This document shows, in pieces, positions 35,125-47,274 of a DNA stretch of 64,000 nt (position 1 is its first letter; every line of letters starts with the position of its first letter). The position numbers and the translations under genes were made by a program. Under the pieces are notes generated by a model that searched no databases, was not told the DNA's origin, and was given only the letters and a program-made list of their open reading frames with translations. The stretch comes from Aselliscus stoliczkanus (Eukaryota > Chordata > Mammalia > Chiroptera > Hipposideridae): contig CM066737.1 in assembly GCA_033961575.1 (NCBI GenBank), forward strand, positions 95,198,709-95,262,708, read 5' to 3'.

Positions 35125-38100
35125 AATAGCCTTTCCCATGCAGCCTCTGCTGAGATTGGAGTACCCCAGTGGAGCTCCAGACACATGCAGAGGGGCCAGC
35201 TGGATTTTGGACAGATGCAGTGCCAGGATGACTTGAAAGTAGGGCATCCTTGGCTCTCCTGAAGAGAAAATCAGGGGCAGGTGGACAGTCTGTGTATGGA
35301 GTTTTCAGATGCCTTCACCTGAATGAGAAACCTGCCTCTATCACAACCTCAGAAGCCTGACAGCCAGCCCTGTGTGACACCAAGATAATATACACCTAAG
35401 GAAGATGTCCTAAGAAACAACAGCAGATCGGACAACCAAGAAGACACAGTAGGTAAACGCTGTATTTAACTTCTCTCACAACCACACCAAAATTACAACC
35501 AATCTACAAAACAACCATTATTGAGAATCGCCTAAAATCAAGCTGAACTGAAGCCTTTCAACTAAGGGCGCGCAGAAGACGCCATCTCCAGACTGATAGG
35601 AAGATCAGAGATACAACACGGGCTGGTCCCACACCCGTGTGTGACCACTAAAGAACAGGAGGACAATTTTGGCTGTGGGGGTCCTACCATACCCTGAAAG
35701 AGTGAGAGATACCAGCCCCTCCCAGCCCAGGGTTCCAGTGCTGGGGAGAAAGGTCCCTACAATTTTTGGTAGTGAAAACCAGCAGAGATTGTGACTAAGT
35801 GAGATGGAGGATGGCTGCACTCCCAGGCGCCTCTCTTAAAGGGACTGCATGCGGACTTACCAATGGAATCACTGGCTCTGAGCTCATGCTGGGGCAGAAG
35901 CTGGAAAGGCAGCAGGGTCATATGGTGGGGACCTGAGTTGTCTGGCTTGGAACTGGGGCTGGAGGGGCAGCTTTCTCCTGGACAGAGGAGCTGGTGGAGG
36001 CCATTGTTTCCTTGTTGAGCCCTCTCCCTTCCCAGCGTGCAGACACAGGTGGCCACAATATCTGAGTCTCCAAGGTTCATTTGCCCCGCACTGGTGATTT
36101 AAGACCTAGCCCCGCCCAAATTTCAGGCACACCCAGGCTGCTTTCAGTGGCTTTTTAATGTAGACCACCTGCCTTGGCTGAAGCTGCACTTTCCTAGGAT
36201 CTATCAAAGGTTTGCAGAACCCAGACAAGCAGCACCTGGCTTGCCCATGTCCTGTACCTCTGGCTGAGCAGTCCTAAGCTGGCACTAGTGGCAGCCGGCC
36301 TTAGTTCACATCTTGGCCTCTTGAGCCAAGCACAGCACAGCTGGCAGACATCTGCAGATTTCTTTCTGGTTCCCGCTAGGTGGCCACAGCTGGGGCATAG
36401 GCTGTGGCTGAGCTAGTCCTACAGTGGATCGCCTCCAAGGTGGTCCTGGGGATGGCGCTCCCCAGTAGCCAGCTTCAAAATAAGCTGGAGCATTACCAAG
36501 CCACTTCCAAGTGCAATACACCCAAGGGGTGGATTGGGCAGGCACCAGAGTGCTGCTGAGGCTGATCCTGCTTTGTAGGATCAGCCCCTGCACAACAACT
36601 CTTCCACTGTCATCAAAGCCTGCCCTCACAACCGGTGAGCCTGAGGGTCAGTCCCTTCCATTGATATGCAATATCAACCAAGGCTCAACTACAAGAGGAG
36701 GGCACACACAACCCACACAAGGGACACACCTGAAGGGCATGGCTCAGGTGACAAGAAAGACTGTGCCACTGAACCCCACAGCACACCTACCACATAAGGC
36801 CACTCTACTAAGACCAGAAGACATAGCAGCCCTACCTACTACATAGAAACAAACACAGGGAGGCAGCCAAAATGGGGAGAAAAGAAACATGTCCCAAATG
36901 AAAGAACAGAACAAAGCTCCAGAAAAAGAACTAAGTGAAATGGAGATAAGCAACCTATCAGACACAGAGTTCCAAACACTAGTTATAAGAATGCTCAATG
37001 ATCTCATAAAAATGGAGATGGAAACGATAAAAAAGAACCACTTAGAAATAAAGGATATAATAATGGAAACAAAGAATATATTGCAGGGAATCAACAGATT
37101 AGATGAAGCAGAGGATTCAACCAGTGATATAGAAGATAAGGTAGCAGAAAACACCCAACCAGAACAGCAAAAAAAAAAAAAATCCAAAAAACTGAGGAGA
37201 GTTTAAGGGGCCTCCGGGACAATATCAAGTGTACTAACATTTGCATTATAGAGGTACCAGAAGGAGAAGAGAGAAAGCAAGGAATTGAGAACCTATTTGA
37301 AGAAATAATGACAGAAAACTTCCCTAAACTGGTGAAGGAAATGGACATACAAGCCCAGGAAGCACACAGAGTGCCAAACAAGATAAACTCAAAGAGGACA
37401 ACACCAAGGCACATCATAATTAAAATGCCAAAGGTTAAAGACAAAGAGAGAATCTTAAAAGCAGCAAGAGAAAAGAAGTTACCTACAAGGGAGCTCCCAT
37501 AAGACTGTCAGCTGATTTCTCAACAGAAACTTTGCAGGCAAGAAGGGAGTGGCAGGAAGTATTTCAGGTGATGAAAAGCAATCACATACAACCAAGATTG
37601 CTCTACCCAGCAAGACTGTCATTTAGAATTGAAGGACAGATAAGGAGCTTCCCAGACAAGATAATGCTGAAGGAGTTCAACACCACCAAACCAGTATTAC
37701 AAGGAATCTTAGAGGGACTTCTATAAGACGGGAGGCGGATAAAGGATGGGTGAAAAGGGAGGGGATTAAGAAGTACAAAATGGTTGTTACACAGTAGTCA
37801 TGGGATGTAGGGTATGGGATGTAGGGTATAGCATAAGGATTATAGTCAGTAATATTGTAATAAGTAGGTATGGTGCCAGATAGGTACTAGATCTATCAGG
37901 ATGATAGATGGGAATGGGGTTGGGGTCAGAGTGGAAAGGTGAAGGCATTAAGCAATACAAATTGATAGTTAATACAGTATGGGGAATATAATCAACACTG
38001 TTGTAAAGATCATGTAAGGTGCCAGGTGGGCACTGGACTTATCAGGGGGATCACGTCATAGACTCTGTAGATGCCTGACCAATGCGCTATACACCTGAAG

Positions 38101-38312
38101 AGCTGAAGTAGAATAATACTGAATGTCAACTATAACTAAATATATAGGTATATATAGTTACGGGATGTGGAGCACAACATAGGGAAGATAGTCGATGGTA
38201 TTGTTACAGCCAGGTAAGATGTCAGAGGGGTAGTAGCTTGGGGGGGGGGTTATCACTTTATGAGGTGTTTCAATTCTAACGTTGCTTTGTACACCTGAAA
38301 CTAATAAAAAAC
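35125..38312 (+). mobile_element. HAL1-like (half-L1) retrotransposon, near full length
   Basis: About 3.19 kb flanked by a 12-bp target duplication (aagaataagaaa at 35113-35124 and 38313-38324). It has a long 5' region (35125-36888), an L1-type ORF1 (36889-37726, interrupted) and a roughly 590-bp 3' UTR ending tacacctgaaactaataaaa, but no ORF2. That layout is that of HAL1 elements. The 3' UTR resembles the L1 3' ends elsewhere in the window, so it probably uses L1 machinery. An L1 that lost ORF2 by internal deletion is the alternative. It is inserted in an older antisense L1. Confidence 0.8.
36889..37726 (+). pseudogene. L1/HAL1 ORF1 (ORF1p-like), frame-disrupted
   Basis: The first block (36889-37206) begins MSQMKEQNKAPEKEL and includes EISNLSDTEFQTLVIRML, the conserved start of the ORF1p coiled-coil region. 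The frame is lost around a 13-A run near 37170-37182, and continues in another frame with IIEVPEGEERKQGIENLFEE and the RRM-like block ending about 37470. A second shift there is followed in a third frame by RLSADFSTETLQARREW, LLYPARLSF and the C-terminal domain to the stop at 37726. ORF1p is the trimeric RNA-binding chaperone of L1-type elements. Two frameshifts make this copy non-coding. Confidence 0.8.
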
Positions 38313-38324
38313 AAGAATAAGAAA

Positions 38325-38780
38325 GTAAAAGTTTTTGTTTTATCTTACCTTATTCATTGTGTAATGTTCTTCCTTTGTTTATGTAGATCCAAATTTCTAA
38401 CCTGTATTATTTTCCTTCTTTCTGAAGAACTTTTTGAAACATTTTTTTGCAAGGCAGGTCTACTGGAAACAAATTCAATTTTTGTTTGTCTGAGGAAGTC
38501 TTTATCTCTTCTTTTAAAGGATAATGTTGTGGGGTACAGAATTCCAGGTTGGTAGGTGGATTGTTTTCTCTCAACACTGTAAATATTTAATTCCATTCTC
38601 TTCTGGCATGTGTTGTTTCTGCGAAGAGGTCCAATGTAATTTTCATCCTTGCTGCTCTATAGGTAAGATGTTTTTTTCCTCTGGCTTCTTTCAAAATGTT
38701 TTCTTTGGCATTCATCTTGTTTGGTGTTCTCTATCAGTTAAATGAGATGAGTGGGATCTCGTTATATGTGGCTGAATATA
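38325..38780 (-). mobile_element. Older L1, ORF1 C-terminal part (right piece of split element)
   Basis: On the minus strand, 38354-38596 reads ILYPTTLSFKRRDKDFLRQ, then FVSSRPALQK, the end of the L1 ORF1 C-terminal domain. Orientation and order relative to the ORF2 piece at 33600-35124 show one antisense L1, split between ORF1 and ORF2 by the HAL1-like insertion. The upstream end near 38780 is approximate. Confidence 0.7.
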
Positions 38781-41700
38781 TTATCACTAGAATGAGACAT
38801 AGTTTAACATTGATTTTATTTCTATTTTTCCTTGTTATAGATTTAAGTGCGGAAATATTTTGTTCACACAAATATTTAGATGGGAATAGAAGAAGTTTGT
38901 TATAGTGATGCCACTCAATTTTTTAACTCAATTTTTGCCAAATGTCACAAAAATAATTTATTATTGTCATCAGAATAATTTTAATGGTATGTCAAGTGAC
39001 AATTTATTAAGATCTTCTTTCAAATTTGTTGCAAGCAATGGATTAGAATTACCTGACCTTGTATTAAACCAGATATACTCAGAAAGGGTTGGGGAAATGG
39101 AAATATTGCTTTCATTACACCATTACAATCCAATAATTTTTGGTAAAATGATTTTATCATTTGTTTAAAATAAAAAAACAAAAACCTTAGGGCTGTAATT
39201 TTAGTTTGCTAAATGTGCAGAAAACACTATCTAACCTAATTGGCAAAGCCAGTCCTCACTGTCAAACCTATTAAAAACCTAGAAACCAAGCAAAAGTCTT
39301 TTCAATTCAAGTGTATTAATGTATTTCAAGAAGCTTTATAAAAACCACTGATAAATAAATTATAGAATGCATTGTATAAAATAGAAACAGTCAGGATTAA
39401 AATTACATAGGTCTAATATGTTACAAATGAGTCAATAAATCAATGTGCTTAATTTATAATAATGCAATGTAATTTATAGAAATAATTATGTAATATTTAT
39501 AAGGAGAGGGGTATGATAAAAAAATAAGTTATTTCTTCTCTAAATATTGGTGTGTGTATCAAACTCTGGTGTTTGGTTTGGGGAATAAATAAAATCAAAT
39601 ATAAAAATCAGAAATAATTATCTTTATCAGACACCATGGTTATACTTTTCTTATGTATTTGAGGATAGAAAAGGAATATAGGAATATAGTACTAAAAGAT
39701 AATTTGTCTGGCAGTAGATGTTTTTCATTATGAGGAGGTAGAAAATAATAAATGTTTTAGAAGATATATGGGATCAGGATTATCTCTAAATGGAATAAAG
39801 ATTTTATGATATGAGTTGATAAATTCTTAACTTCCTTTTTAAATAATGCATATGAAATCTTTTTTAAAAAATCACATAAATGTTTTATCTGTGTGTTTAT
39901 TCCAATGTATTTTGAAAACTTTAATAATTCCAGAAAATATTACAGTTATATTTCTAAGAAGCAGTGGTAACAGCACATATAGCTTTGGCTATTAAAGTGA
40001 TTTTGCAGTGAATAGCTGGGGAAAATGCTTACTCTTAAATAAAAGATAAAAGGCATTTTTAGGATTCAATATGAGTATTGAGACTAGCTAGAAAAATGCT
40101 TACCCTTAACTACATGAAAAAGCCGTTTTTAGCATTCAATATTTCTTTCCAATGCTCCTTTTGCTTTGAATTCTTGAGCCGTATCCCTCAAGATCCTTGT
40201 CCTATGACAATAGTTGGGAGAAAGAAGAGGCAAAGTTAGGCAAAAATTTGCCTTATTCCCCACACTACCATATTTAGTTTCTAATACCCAGCTTCCCCTG
40301 TATCAGAAATATGTGCAAGCGAGGGAAAGACAGGAAGCTTTTTATAGATTCATGTTGCTTTGAATAGTCATTAAATGAGGTTTCCATTTGCTTGGCCATA
40401 AGTCTTAACTCCCTGCCCCTTGCAATGCAACATAAATAAGGTTTGGAGGGTGCCTTTCTTTTGTAAAGTGGAGTAAAGTTCGTTTTGCACATAGAGGCTT
40501 TTTTGGGCTTATTAATTTTAGGAAAGGGTACCCTTGGAAGTTGAGGTTCTGGAAATTAATTCCTTTAAAGCTCCCTGTGCTCAGATACCTTCTGAAAAGC
40601 CTTCATGTATCCCCGGGGCTATGTGTGCCCTAGTTTGAAGGCCATTGCCTTAGACCATCTTTCCCGAGTATTACAAACCAACTTAATGGCAGACAGTTCT
40701 ATAGTGAGGAAAGTTAGGGAGCCCTTTATGAATAGGTATTCTGTGTTGTTGGTTGAAAGCCTGGCTCTTGATATTATCTGTGTAGTTAGCAAATAAAACA
40801 CAGTAAATTGAAAGAAACTGCTATATTAATTGTGGGCCCCTTACAACTACAGTTGTTTGTTGTAGGAATTCCCCTGGGCTGAATAAGGACTTAGCTCATG
40901 AAACTACTCTGGTAGAGGCAAGTTCTTGCACAGGTACTTGTTTCAAATACTTGGTATTTGGCAAAAATAATTGACTCAAAGACCAGAAACTGTGATAACT
41001 GAAGGTACTACCTTCTACTTCTGTACCTTAGGCAGTAACAGACACCATAAACTGCCATGATATTGCACTGTGATTAAAATACCCTCATTTCTAATTTTTA
41101 AGCATGTAGCCAATAATAATTTGAAAATTCTTTTATGCCAGCGTACCTTGTTGGTATTTTAGTGAATTAAAACTATCTAGTTGTAAAGCTCTTTTTTTCC
41201 TCCATTTTAATTTAAAAGCTCAGTCATTTAAAAATAAGTCAGGAAATTAAAATTTATAGCATAGAGTTTTTTCCCTAAAAAATTTTGTTTAAGGATGTGA
41301 GTCACCAGTACCCACTTCTGCTTCACAGGTGAGGAATTAAAAAACAAAACAAAACAATAAACACAATACTACTCTTACTATAGTAGACATAAATATTACT
41401 CCATAAATGTGGGTTTATGCTCTATTGTATTTTAATTGAAATTAAATAGTCTTCTAAGACTCCATTTTGACTGCCTGGTGGGAAATTCAGTTTCAGTTCT
41501 TTTTGGCCTCTCTTCAGCTCCCCAGAATCAAACAAGGTTCTAAATTGTTTACAGAAACAGGAGAGGGGCTTCCAGTCATCATCCCAGCACTGTTTTTGCA
41601 CTGCCCTCATCATCCAGCCTACAAAATTACTAGGTGGGAGCAGATTCACTGCTCCTATGTAAGGTGAGGTACCCCAGGTGGAATCCAAGAGCTCAGGGTT

Positions 41701-42089
41701 GCATGTCTCTCATCCCCAGAGTCTCTCCCTCTGGCTCCTGCTGCGTGTGGGCTCCTCAGACCTTTGGACTCTTCCTTGTTTCGAGGAATCTTCTCTCTCC
41801 GTCTTCTTCATTACAGAATTCCCCCAAGGATCTCTGGCTATGGGGAAACAGTAGCCAGGAGGGCAGGCTGTCTACCAGAAAGTTGAACTTCACAGCTTCT
41901 GTGGGGCAGTTTATACCAAGAAGCTGGGACTTGTTTGGAGTGGCAGCAGCAAAGACAGACCCCAAAACACAAACGAATATTGCCATAAATGGTCCGATAT
42001 TTCTACTATTATTAATAAATGGCAAACATTACTGGGTATTGTTCTCTACTCATACAGAGGATCAAATTTAATTCTCAAAACTTCACCAT

Positions 42090-42215
42090 GTTTTAAAGAC
42101 AGGCAACTGAGGCTTGGAGAGTTTGAGTACCTTTCCCAGTAATAAGTAGCAGAGGTGGGATTATAACCGAAATATGCTGGGCTCCAAAGTTCAACCCCTA
42201 TGTTATATTTTCTCT
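42090..42215 (-). mobile_element. MIR SINE, antisense
   Basis: gacaggcaactgaggcttgg, then gtagcagaggtgggattata. Confidence 0.7.
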
Positions 42216-42239
42216 CCTGCAAAGAACTGGTAATGCATG

Positions 42240-42365
42240 TTTTTTAATTTAAAAAAAGTTTTCAATTACAGTTGGCATACAATATTATATTTGTTTCAGG
42301 TGTACAACACAGTGATTAGACATTTACATAACTTATAAAGTGATCCCCCTGATTAGTCCAGGATA
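42240..42365 (-). mobile_element. L1 3' end fragment, antisense
   Basis: It matches the L1 3' UTR pattern seen at 49620 onward (ttggcatacaatattatatt, gattagacatttacataact, aaagtgatcccc), and starts in a T/A-rich run that is the reverse-complemented tail. No coding remnant. Confidence 0.7.
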
Positions 42366-42679
42366 GTTAGCTGAAGCATGAGTTAGCTCCCTGATAGCTC
42401 AGTGAATTCATCCATGGAACACCATTGCTCAGAGTTCTCCATCTGGTTGTCAGAGAGCATTTGCCAAGACTCAAGAACAACAGTGCTGCTTTGGCGTAAT
42501 TAATGTTTAGACAATAAATGGTCAGCATGTTCAGCTGCTTCTTGAGGTCACCCATGGGCTATGAAAATAGGACCCTCTATTGGCATAAACAGGATGTTTG
42601 TTTGCTCCATGCTCTGTTAGGAGGCCATTATCTCCGTCATCTAGAAGTTATACCAAATTGCTCAGGAGCAGGTTCAAAG

Positions 42680-42705
42680 GGGTGTGTGTGTGTGTGTGTG
42701 TGTGA
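42680..42705 (+). repeat. (GT)n microsatellite
   Basis: About twelve GT units. Confidence 0.9.
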
Positions 42706-43122
42706 ATATGGTTTGGCCTAGTTTTGTGGTGTTTAAAATAGAAAATTGATGGACCTGAAATTCATTTCTGCTCAATATAATTCTTGAGGTAGTGTTTTAG
42801 TAAAGTCCTAAAAGAACATTTAAAGTCTTACATCAATTTGTAAATTGTATAGCTTGGCCCATAAATAATTCCAATTTATGGAGTCAAAGCTAACACAGTC
42901 AGTGAATCAATACATAACATAGTCATTATGGCCCTACTCCCTGCCTCCTTCCCTGCCCCCGCGCACCCTCAACAGCGGGTGGTGATGGTTGATTCAGAAA
43001 AAGGCTGGGCTTTTACTCAAGATGTTCATAATATGCTTCAGGGCTTTCAAATGTTGTATGTATCACAATCTTCCCTGAAGCTTGTCAAAAATAAAGCTTC
43101 CTGGTCTGTACTGCAGACCCGC

Positions 43123-43459
43123 TGTCTTAGTCCGTTCAGGCTACTATAACAAGATACCACAGACTGGGTAGCTTAAAAACAGCAGTTTATTCCTCACAGT
43201 TCTGGAGTCTGGGAAGTTCAAGGTCAAGGCGCTAGCATCTCCTTCTGGTGAGGACCCTCTTCCTGATTTACAGCTAGTGCCTTCTCGCTGTTTTCTTATA
43301 TGGTGGAAGGTGCTAGGGAGCTCTCTGGAGCTTCTTTTATCCTATTCATGAGAGTTGCATCCTTATCATTTTCCAAAGTCCCATCTCCAAATATCATTAC
43401 CTTGGGAGTTAAGATTTCAACATGAATTTGGGGTGGGGGGACACATTCAGACCATAGCA
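43123..43459 (+). mobile_element. MaLR (MST-like) LTR, nested in a hAT-type repeat
   Basis: Starts tgtcttagtccgttcaggct and ends cagaccatagca, with the family patches gataccacagactgggtagc and tcacagttctggagtctggg. Flanks cccgc / cccac. The surrounding 43040-43122 and 43460-43545 resemble one older hAT-type repeat. Confidence 0.75.
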
Positions 43460-43781
43460 CCCACTGAATCAAAATCTTCGGGACTGGAACCCAGGCATCT
43501 TTATACTTAACAAGCTTTTCAGGCGATTCTGATATTCTTCAAGGTTTTTATGCCAGCCACATGGTTGATGGTGTTTTGGAAATGTGTAAACCATGATACT
43601 GTTTTCTCTAATATATTTTATGTATTCTACATATGTCTATACAGCATCTCAGGAAGTATGAATAGGAGGTATATGGGCATACACGTATGTATCTAGAGAC
43701 ACACTATTCTCTTATTTGCATGTAGGATGTTGAAATGTGCCTGCAGATAAATACACATCTATTATTTTAAATCATAGTCAA

Positions 43782-44400
43782 CATTTATTGAGCATCTATA
43801 TGTATCAGGCAGTATTAATCCATTCAACAAATATTTGTTAAGAGGCCACTATGGGCTATCAGCAAATGAAACAGACAAAAGTCTTTGTCCTCAGGGAGCT
43901 TATATTTTTGTAGATGAACACCAACCATAAACAAAATTAAGTAAGACCATTATATTTTGATGAGAGCCATAGCAAGAAGTAAAATGGGAAGGGGATGGGA
44001 TCTGCTGGTGGTGGTGGTGGGATTGCAATTTAGAATAGGGAGGCCAGGGAAGACTTATTGGAGGAAAGGGAGTGAGCCCTATGGATATTTGGAGCACAGC
44101 TATTCCAGGTTTGGGGAACAGGAAGTGCAAAGCCCTGACCTAAGGAGGAGCATTCCTGGTGGATTCAGGAAACAGCAAGGAGGCCAGGGGCTGGGACAAA
44201 TTGGGGGATGCAGTCAAAGAGGCAAGGAATGGGTGGAGGTGTGGATTTTGTAGGAGCCTGTATGCTGCTGGAGGAGTTTGTCTTTTACTCTGAGGGAGAT
44301 GGGAGCCTGGGAATGTCAGTCTGACAGGTTTTAATGGGATCATTCTAGGCAGATGAGAACAGGCTGGTGGGGGTGGGCAGGAACAGAATCAAGAGAGCAG
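43782..44400 (-). mobile_element. L2 3' region, antisense
   Basis: aacatttattgagcatctat and attcaacaaatatttgttaa, then gggagcttatatttttgtag, and the purine-rich L2 body to about 44400. Frames on either strand here are chance. Confidence 0.6.
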
Positions 44401-44766
44401 TTAGGAGGCCAGTGCAGTAATCCATAGGAGAGATGGTGAATGGGCCAGGAAGGGAGCGGCGAAGCTGGTGAGAAGAACGTGGTTTCCAGCTGCAAGTGAA
44501 GGCACAGCCAGCAGTTTTGCTGATGGTTTGGATGCAGGGCGTGTGAGGGCTGCAATAGGAGGTTCTCCTAAGGATGTTGGGCATGGCTGTTGGTTGCACT
44601 GACTCTGTGGCCAGATTTGGCTCTGGATATGGGGCATGACTGGGTTTCAAGAAAATGATCGTATTTTTTGTTTTTAAAAAATACGTCATACACTTAAAAT
44701 TTGTAAGTGTATTGGGTATACATAATACCTTAAAGAAAAAAAACAACTCATCTTAAGAAGCAGTCG

Positions 44767-44851
44767 AGGGGTCAGCCAACTGCTTGGGAAGCCAGCGGCC
44801 CCGGTTCGGGTCCCACATATGAGGGCCAGCAACACTGCCCTCAAAAAAAAA
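44767..44851 (+). mobile_element. Short tRNA SINE lacking part of its head
   Basis: Duplication aagaagcagtcg / aagaagctgtcg (44755-44766 and 44852-44863). The segment between gtcagcc and cttgggaagcc, including part of the A box, is missing. Confidence 0.88.
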
Positions 44852-45748
44852 AAGAAGCTGTCGGGGTCTGATCCTCTGCAGCAAGAGCCTCACTGGGTCA
44901 CTGACACACAGGAGCTGTACCCACAATGACATTTATTCCTGACATGTAGGAAGGCTACAGAAGTCTGCCTTTGCCAACAGAAAAAATATATTCTGGATAG
45001 GATAATGAATAATATATATTGTTCCATTTATTTCAAAGCACTTTCATGTAACTTCTCAAAAAATCCTCTCTATGGCTGAGAGTGGCAGATGTTATTATCC
45101 CTATCTGAGGGTTCAGGAAGCTGAGATTCAGAGATGATAAGAGGTATAGGAAGGATGAACTCTGCTAGGGCAGATCTTCTATTTCAAGACTTTATCCTCC
45201 TGACTGTGTGGCCGGATGTGTAGTGACTAGATCTCAATCCAGGGAACGGAAGTGTGTTTGTGCACATGCACACATGTGCATGTACGTGAATCACACTTGG
45301 GTTACTAAGTACAATGATCTAGGAAAGGAATTGGAACTGATGGTTCAAACCTTTTATAATTCAGGCTCCTTGGTTCCTCTGCTTTCTCTCTCTCCTTTCT
45401 CTGTCTCTTCATTTGATCATTTTATTTCTGAATAGCAATTTTCACTGAAGGGTGCGATAGGGAAATAAAAATACATGAAAGTCACTTTAGGTCGTGTGGA
45501 GAATAATGTTAATAAAAGCCAGGGTGGAAAATGCAGTTGTAATTAGCACTAAAATGAAATTCTGACTTGCTGGTGGATTTCTGCTTGCTTCGTTTTCCTG
45601 ATCCTTTGTTCCTGTAAAAAAACTGAGTTCGATTATGCCAAGCACCTAGCAAGGCTGAGTTCCTTTTAAAGAAGCCATGTCTGTGCTGGGATGGCTGTGA
45701 ACAAGGCCTGGGCTGGCTAACAGCACTTAATGCTTTTGCCTGTTTCAG

Positions 45749-45900
45749 TCTGCAGTGATGATCTTACCCACAAGTTCAAAGGATTCACCGTGATGAATGA
45801 AGCAGAGAGATACGAAGCTCTTAGACACTGTCGCTATGTAGATGAAGTCATCAGAGATGCTCCATGGACACTCACACCAGAGTTTCTGGAAAAACACAAG
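45749..45900 (+). CDS. PCYT1B: PCYT1B exon, central catalytic domain
   Basis: The exon is 152 nt, after acceptor gcctgtttcag and before donor gtactt. With the carried base it gives 51 codons, [13 protein letters not shown] through [11 protein letters not shown], and ends on a complete codon. The Lys in FKGF corresponds to Lys122 of CCT-alpha, which acts in substrate binding. RYVDE and APWTLTPEF are conserved family segments. Frame stays open into the intron for about 90 bases, but homology stops exactly at the GT donor, so the open stretch after 45900 is intronic. The 16-kb intron before this exon carries the largest mobile-element load of the gene. Confidence 0.97.
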
Positions 45901-46094
45901 GTACTTATTCTTCCATGGTCTCTAAGTGGCAGAATTAGGGAGGCTGGCTCTGCAGCCAATACCCAGAAAGCCTCAAGACTTCCAATTTCCTAAAGAGGTA
46001 ATTTCAGGAACCATCATGTGATGGCACTTGATGTAGCACCTCTCTCCTGCCCCAGCCTGGGGACTGATATCCTCTCACTTCTTCAGTGTGCGCT

Positions 46095-46320
46095 CTGGAG
46101 CAAGACCACCAAGGTCCAAGTGCGGCCTCTATCCCTTCCTAACTTTGAGCAAAAATTGAGTTCACTTACCTAAACTATAAAATGGGGTGATATTGGTACT
46201 TTCCTCATGGGGCCATTCCTTATGAGGATCCAATGAGATCATCTAAGTGAAACCCCTGCAACACTGGCTGGTCCATAGCAAGAGCTCCAAAAATGTCATC
46301 ACCATCACCATCATCATTTG
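46095..46320 (+). mobile_element. MIR-like SINE, sense
   Basis: gtgcggcctctatcccttcc, then aaactataaaatggggtgat and aggatccaatgagatcatct. Confidence 0.6.
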
Positions 46321-47070
46321 TTGCTTACAGATTCACAGGCATGATTTTTCATGGAATAGATGAACACACATCTTATCCAGTAGAGCAGGGGTCAGCCTTT
46401 AAGGAAAAAACCTTATATCTCTGATTTTGTGACCCTGAGACTCCTACTGATATAAGATTTTTATTAGTTGAAAACACGATAAATTCTTTTGATCTGCATC
46501 AAATTATGTGCTTTGTATCTCCCTACAAGTCCCACATTAGGAGCTATTCTTTCCTTTTATGAACAGTACAAAAAAATAAGATTAAGCTGTTCTAAGAGTT
46601 TTCTTTTCTATTTTTAAATTCACAATACAAAAGAGAATAGAGAATACTGATAAATGTGCATGGGTAATAGCAGAGGAGACAATTTCCCAGCAAGAATAAA
46701 AAGAAAAAGGAAGAACTACAATATGATTTACTTTTGGCAATCACTAACACATTTTCACTAAGCATCTATTGTATATTCAACTTGTGCTAGGCATTATGGG
46801 AAACTTGTGATGGTAATGATGGCGGCCACTTACTGAGTATTTACCAAGTGCCTAGTACTGTGCTACATGCTTTGCTCTTATAAAAATTGCATTTGCTCTC
46901 ATGGCTACCCTGAGAAGTTGTTGTTATAGTTATTATTATACATTGGGGAGGAGGAGGGTCTAAGTTTGAGTACTAAGAATAGAATTAATAATAATAACTA
47001 TCATTTATTGAGTACTTGCTGTATATCCATTATTATTTTTAAGCACTTTTACATAATTCTATCATTAAAT

Positions 47071-47274
47071 CGACTGATTCTCAAGTGAGAGTGAGTTTGC
47101 CTCCAATGGACATTTGGCAATGTCTGGAAATATTTTTGGCTGTCACAACTGGAGGGGTGCTACTGGCATCTAGTGGGTAAATTCCAGGGGTGCTGCTAAA
47201 CACCCTACAGTGCAGAACCCCACAAAAGAATTATCAGCACAGATTGCCACTGGTACTGAGGTTGACAAATCCTG
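47071..47274 (+). mobile_element. MER5A-type hAT-Charlie element
   Basis: Near full-length: ctgattctcaagt start, ggacatttggcaatgtctgg, gggtgctactggcatctagt and gaggttgacaaatcctg end. 8-bp flanks attaaatc / atttaatc. Inserted in an older MIR-like stretch. Confidence 0.8.

Larger units (their letters stand above)
29721..45748 (+). other. PCYT1B intron (16.0 kb)
   Basis: Largest intron, occupied by a solo LTR, SINEs, the L1/HAL1 nest and old L2/MIR/MaLR copies. 33000-33600, 38800-42000 and 44870-45740 show no gene. 38800-41300 is A/T-rich and contains a 72-bp tandem duplication. Confidence 0.8.

Noticed and set aside
36306..36629. 107-codon minus-strand frame
   Set aside because: It lies in the GC-rich 5' region of the HAL1-like element and has no known motif.
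45730..45993. Open frame containing a PCYT1B exon as if it were a separate gene
   Set aside because: Homology begins at the AG acceptor (45749) and ends at the GT donor (45900); the flanks are intron.
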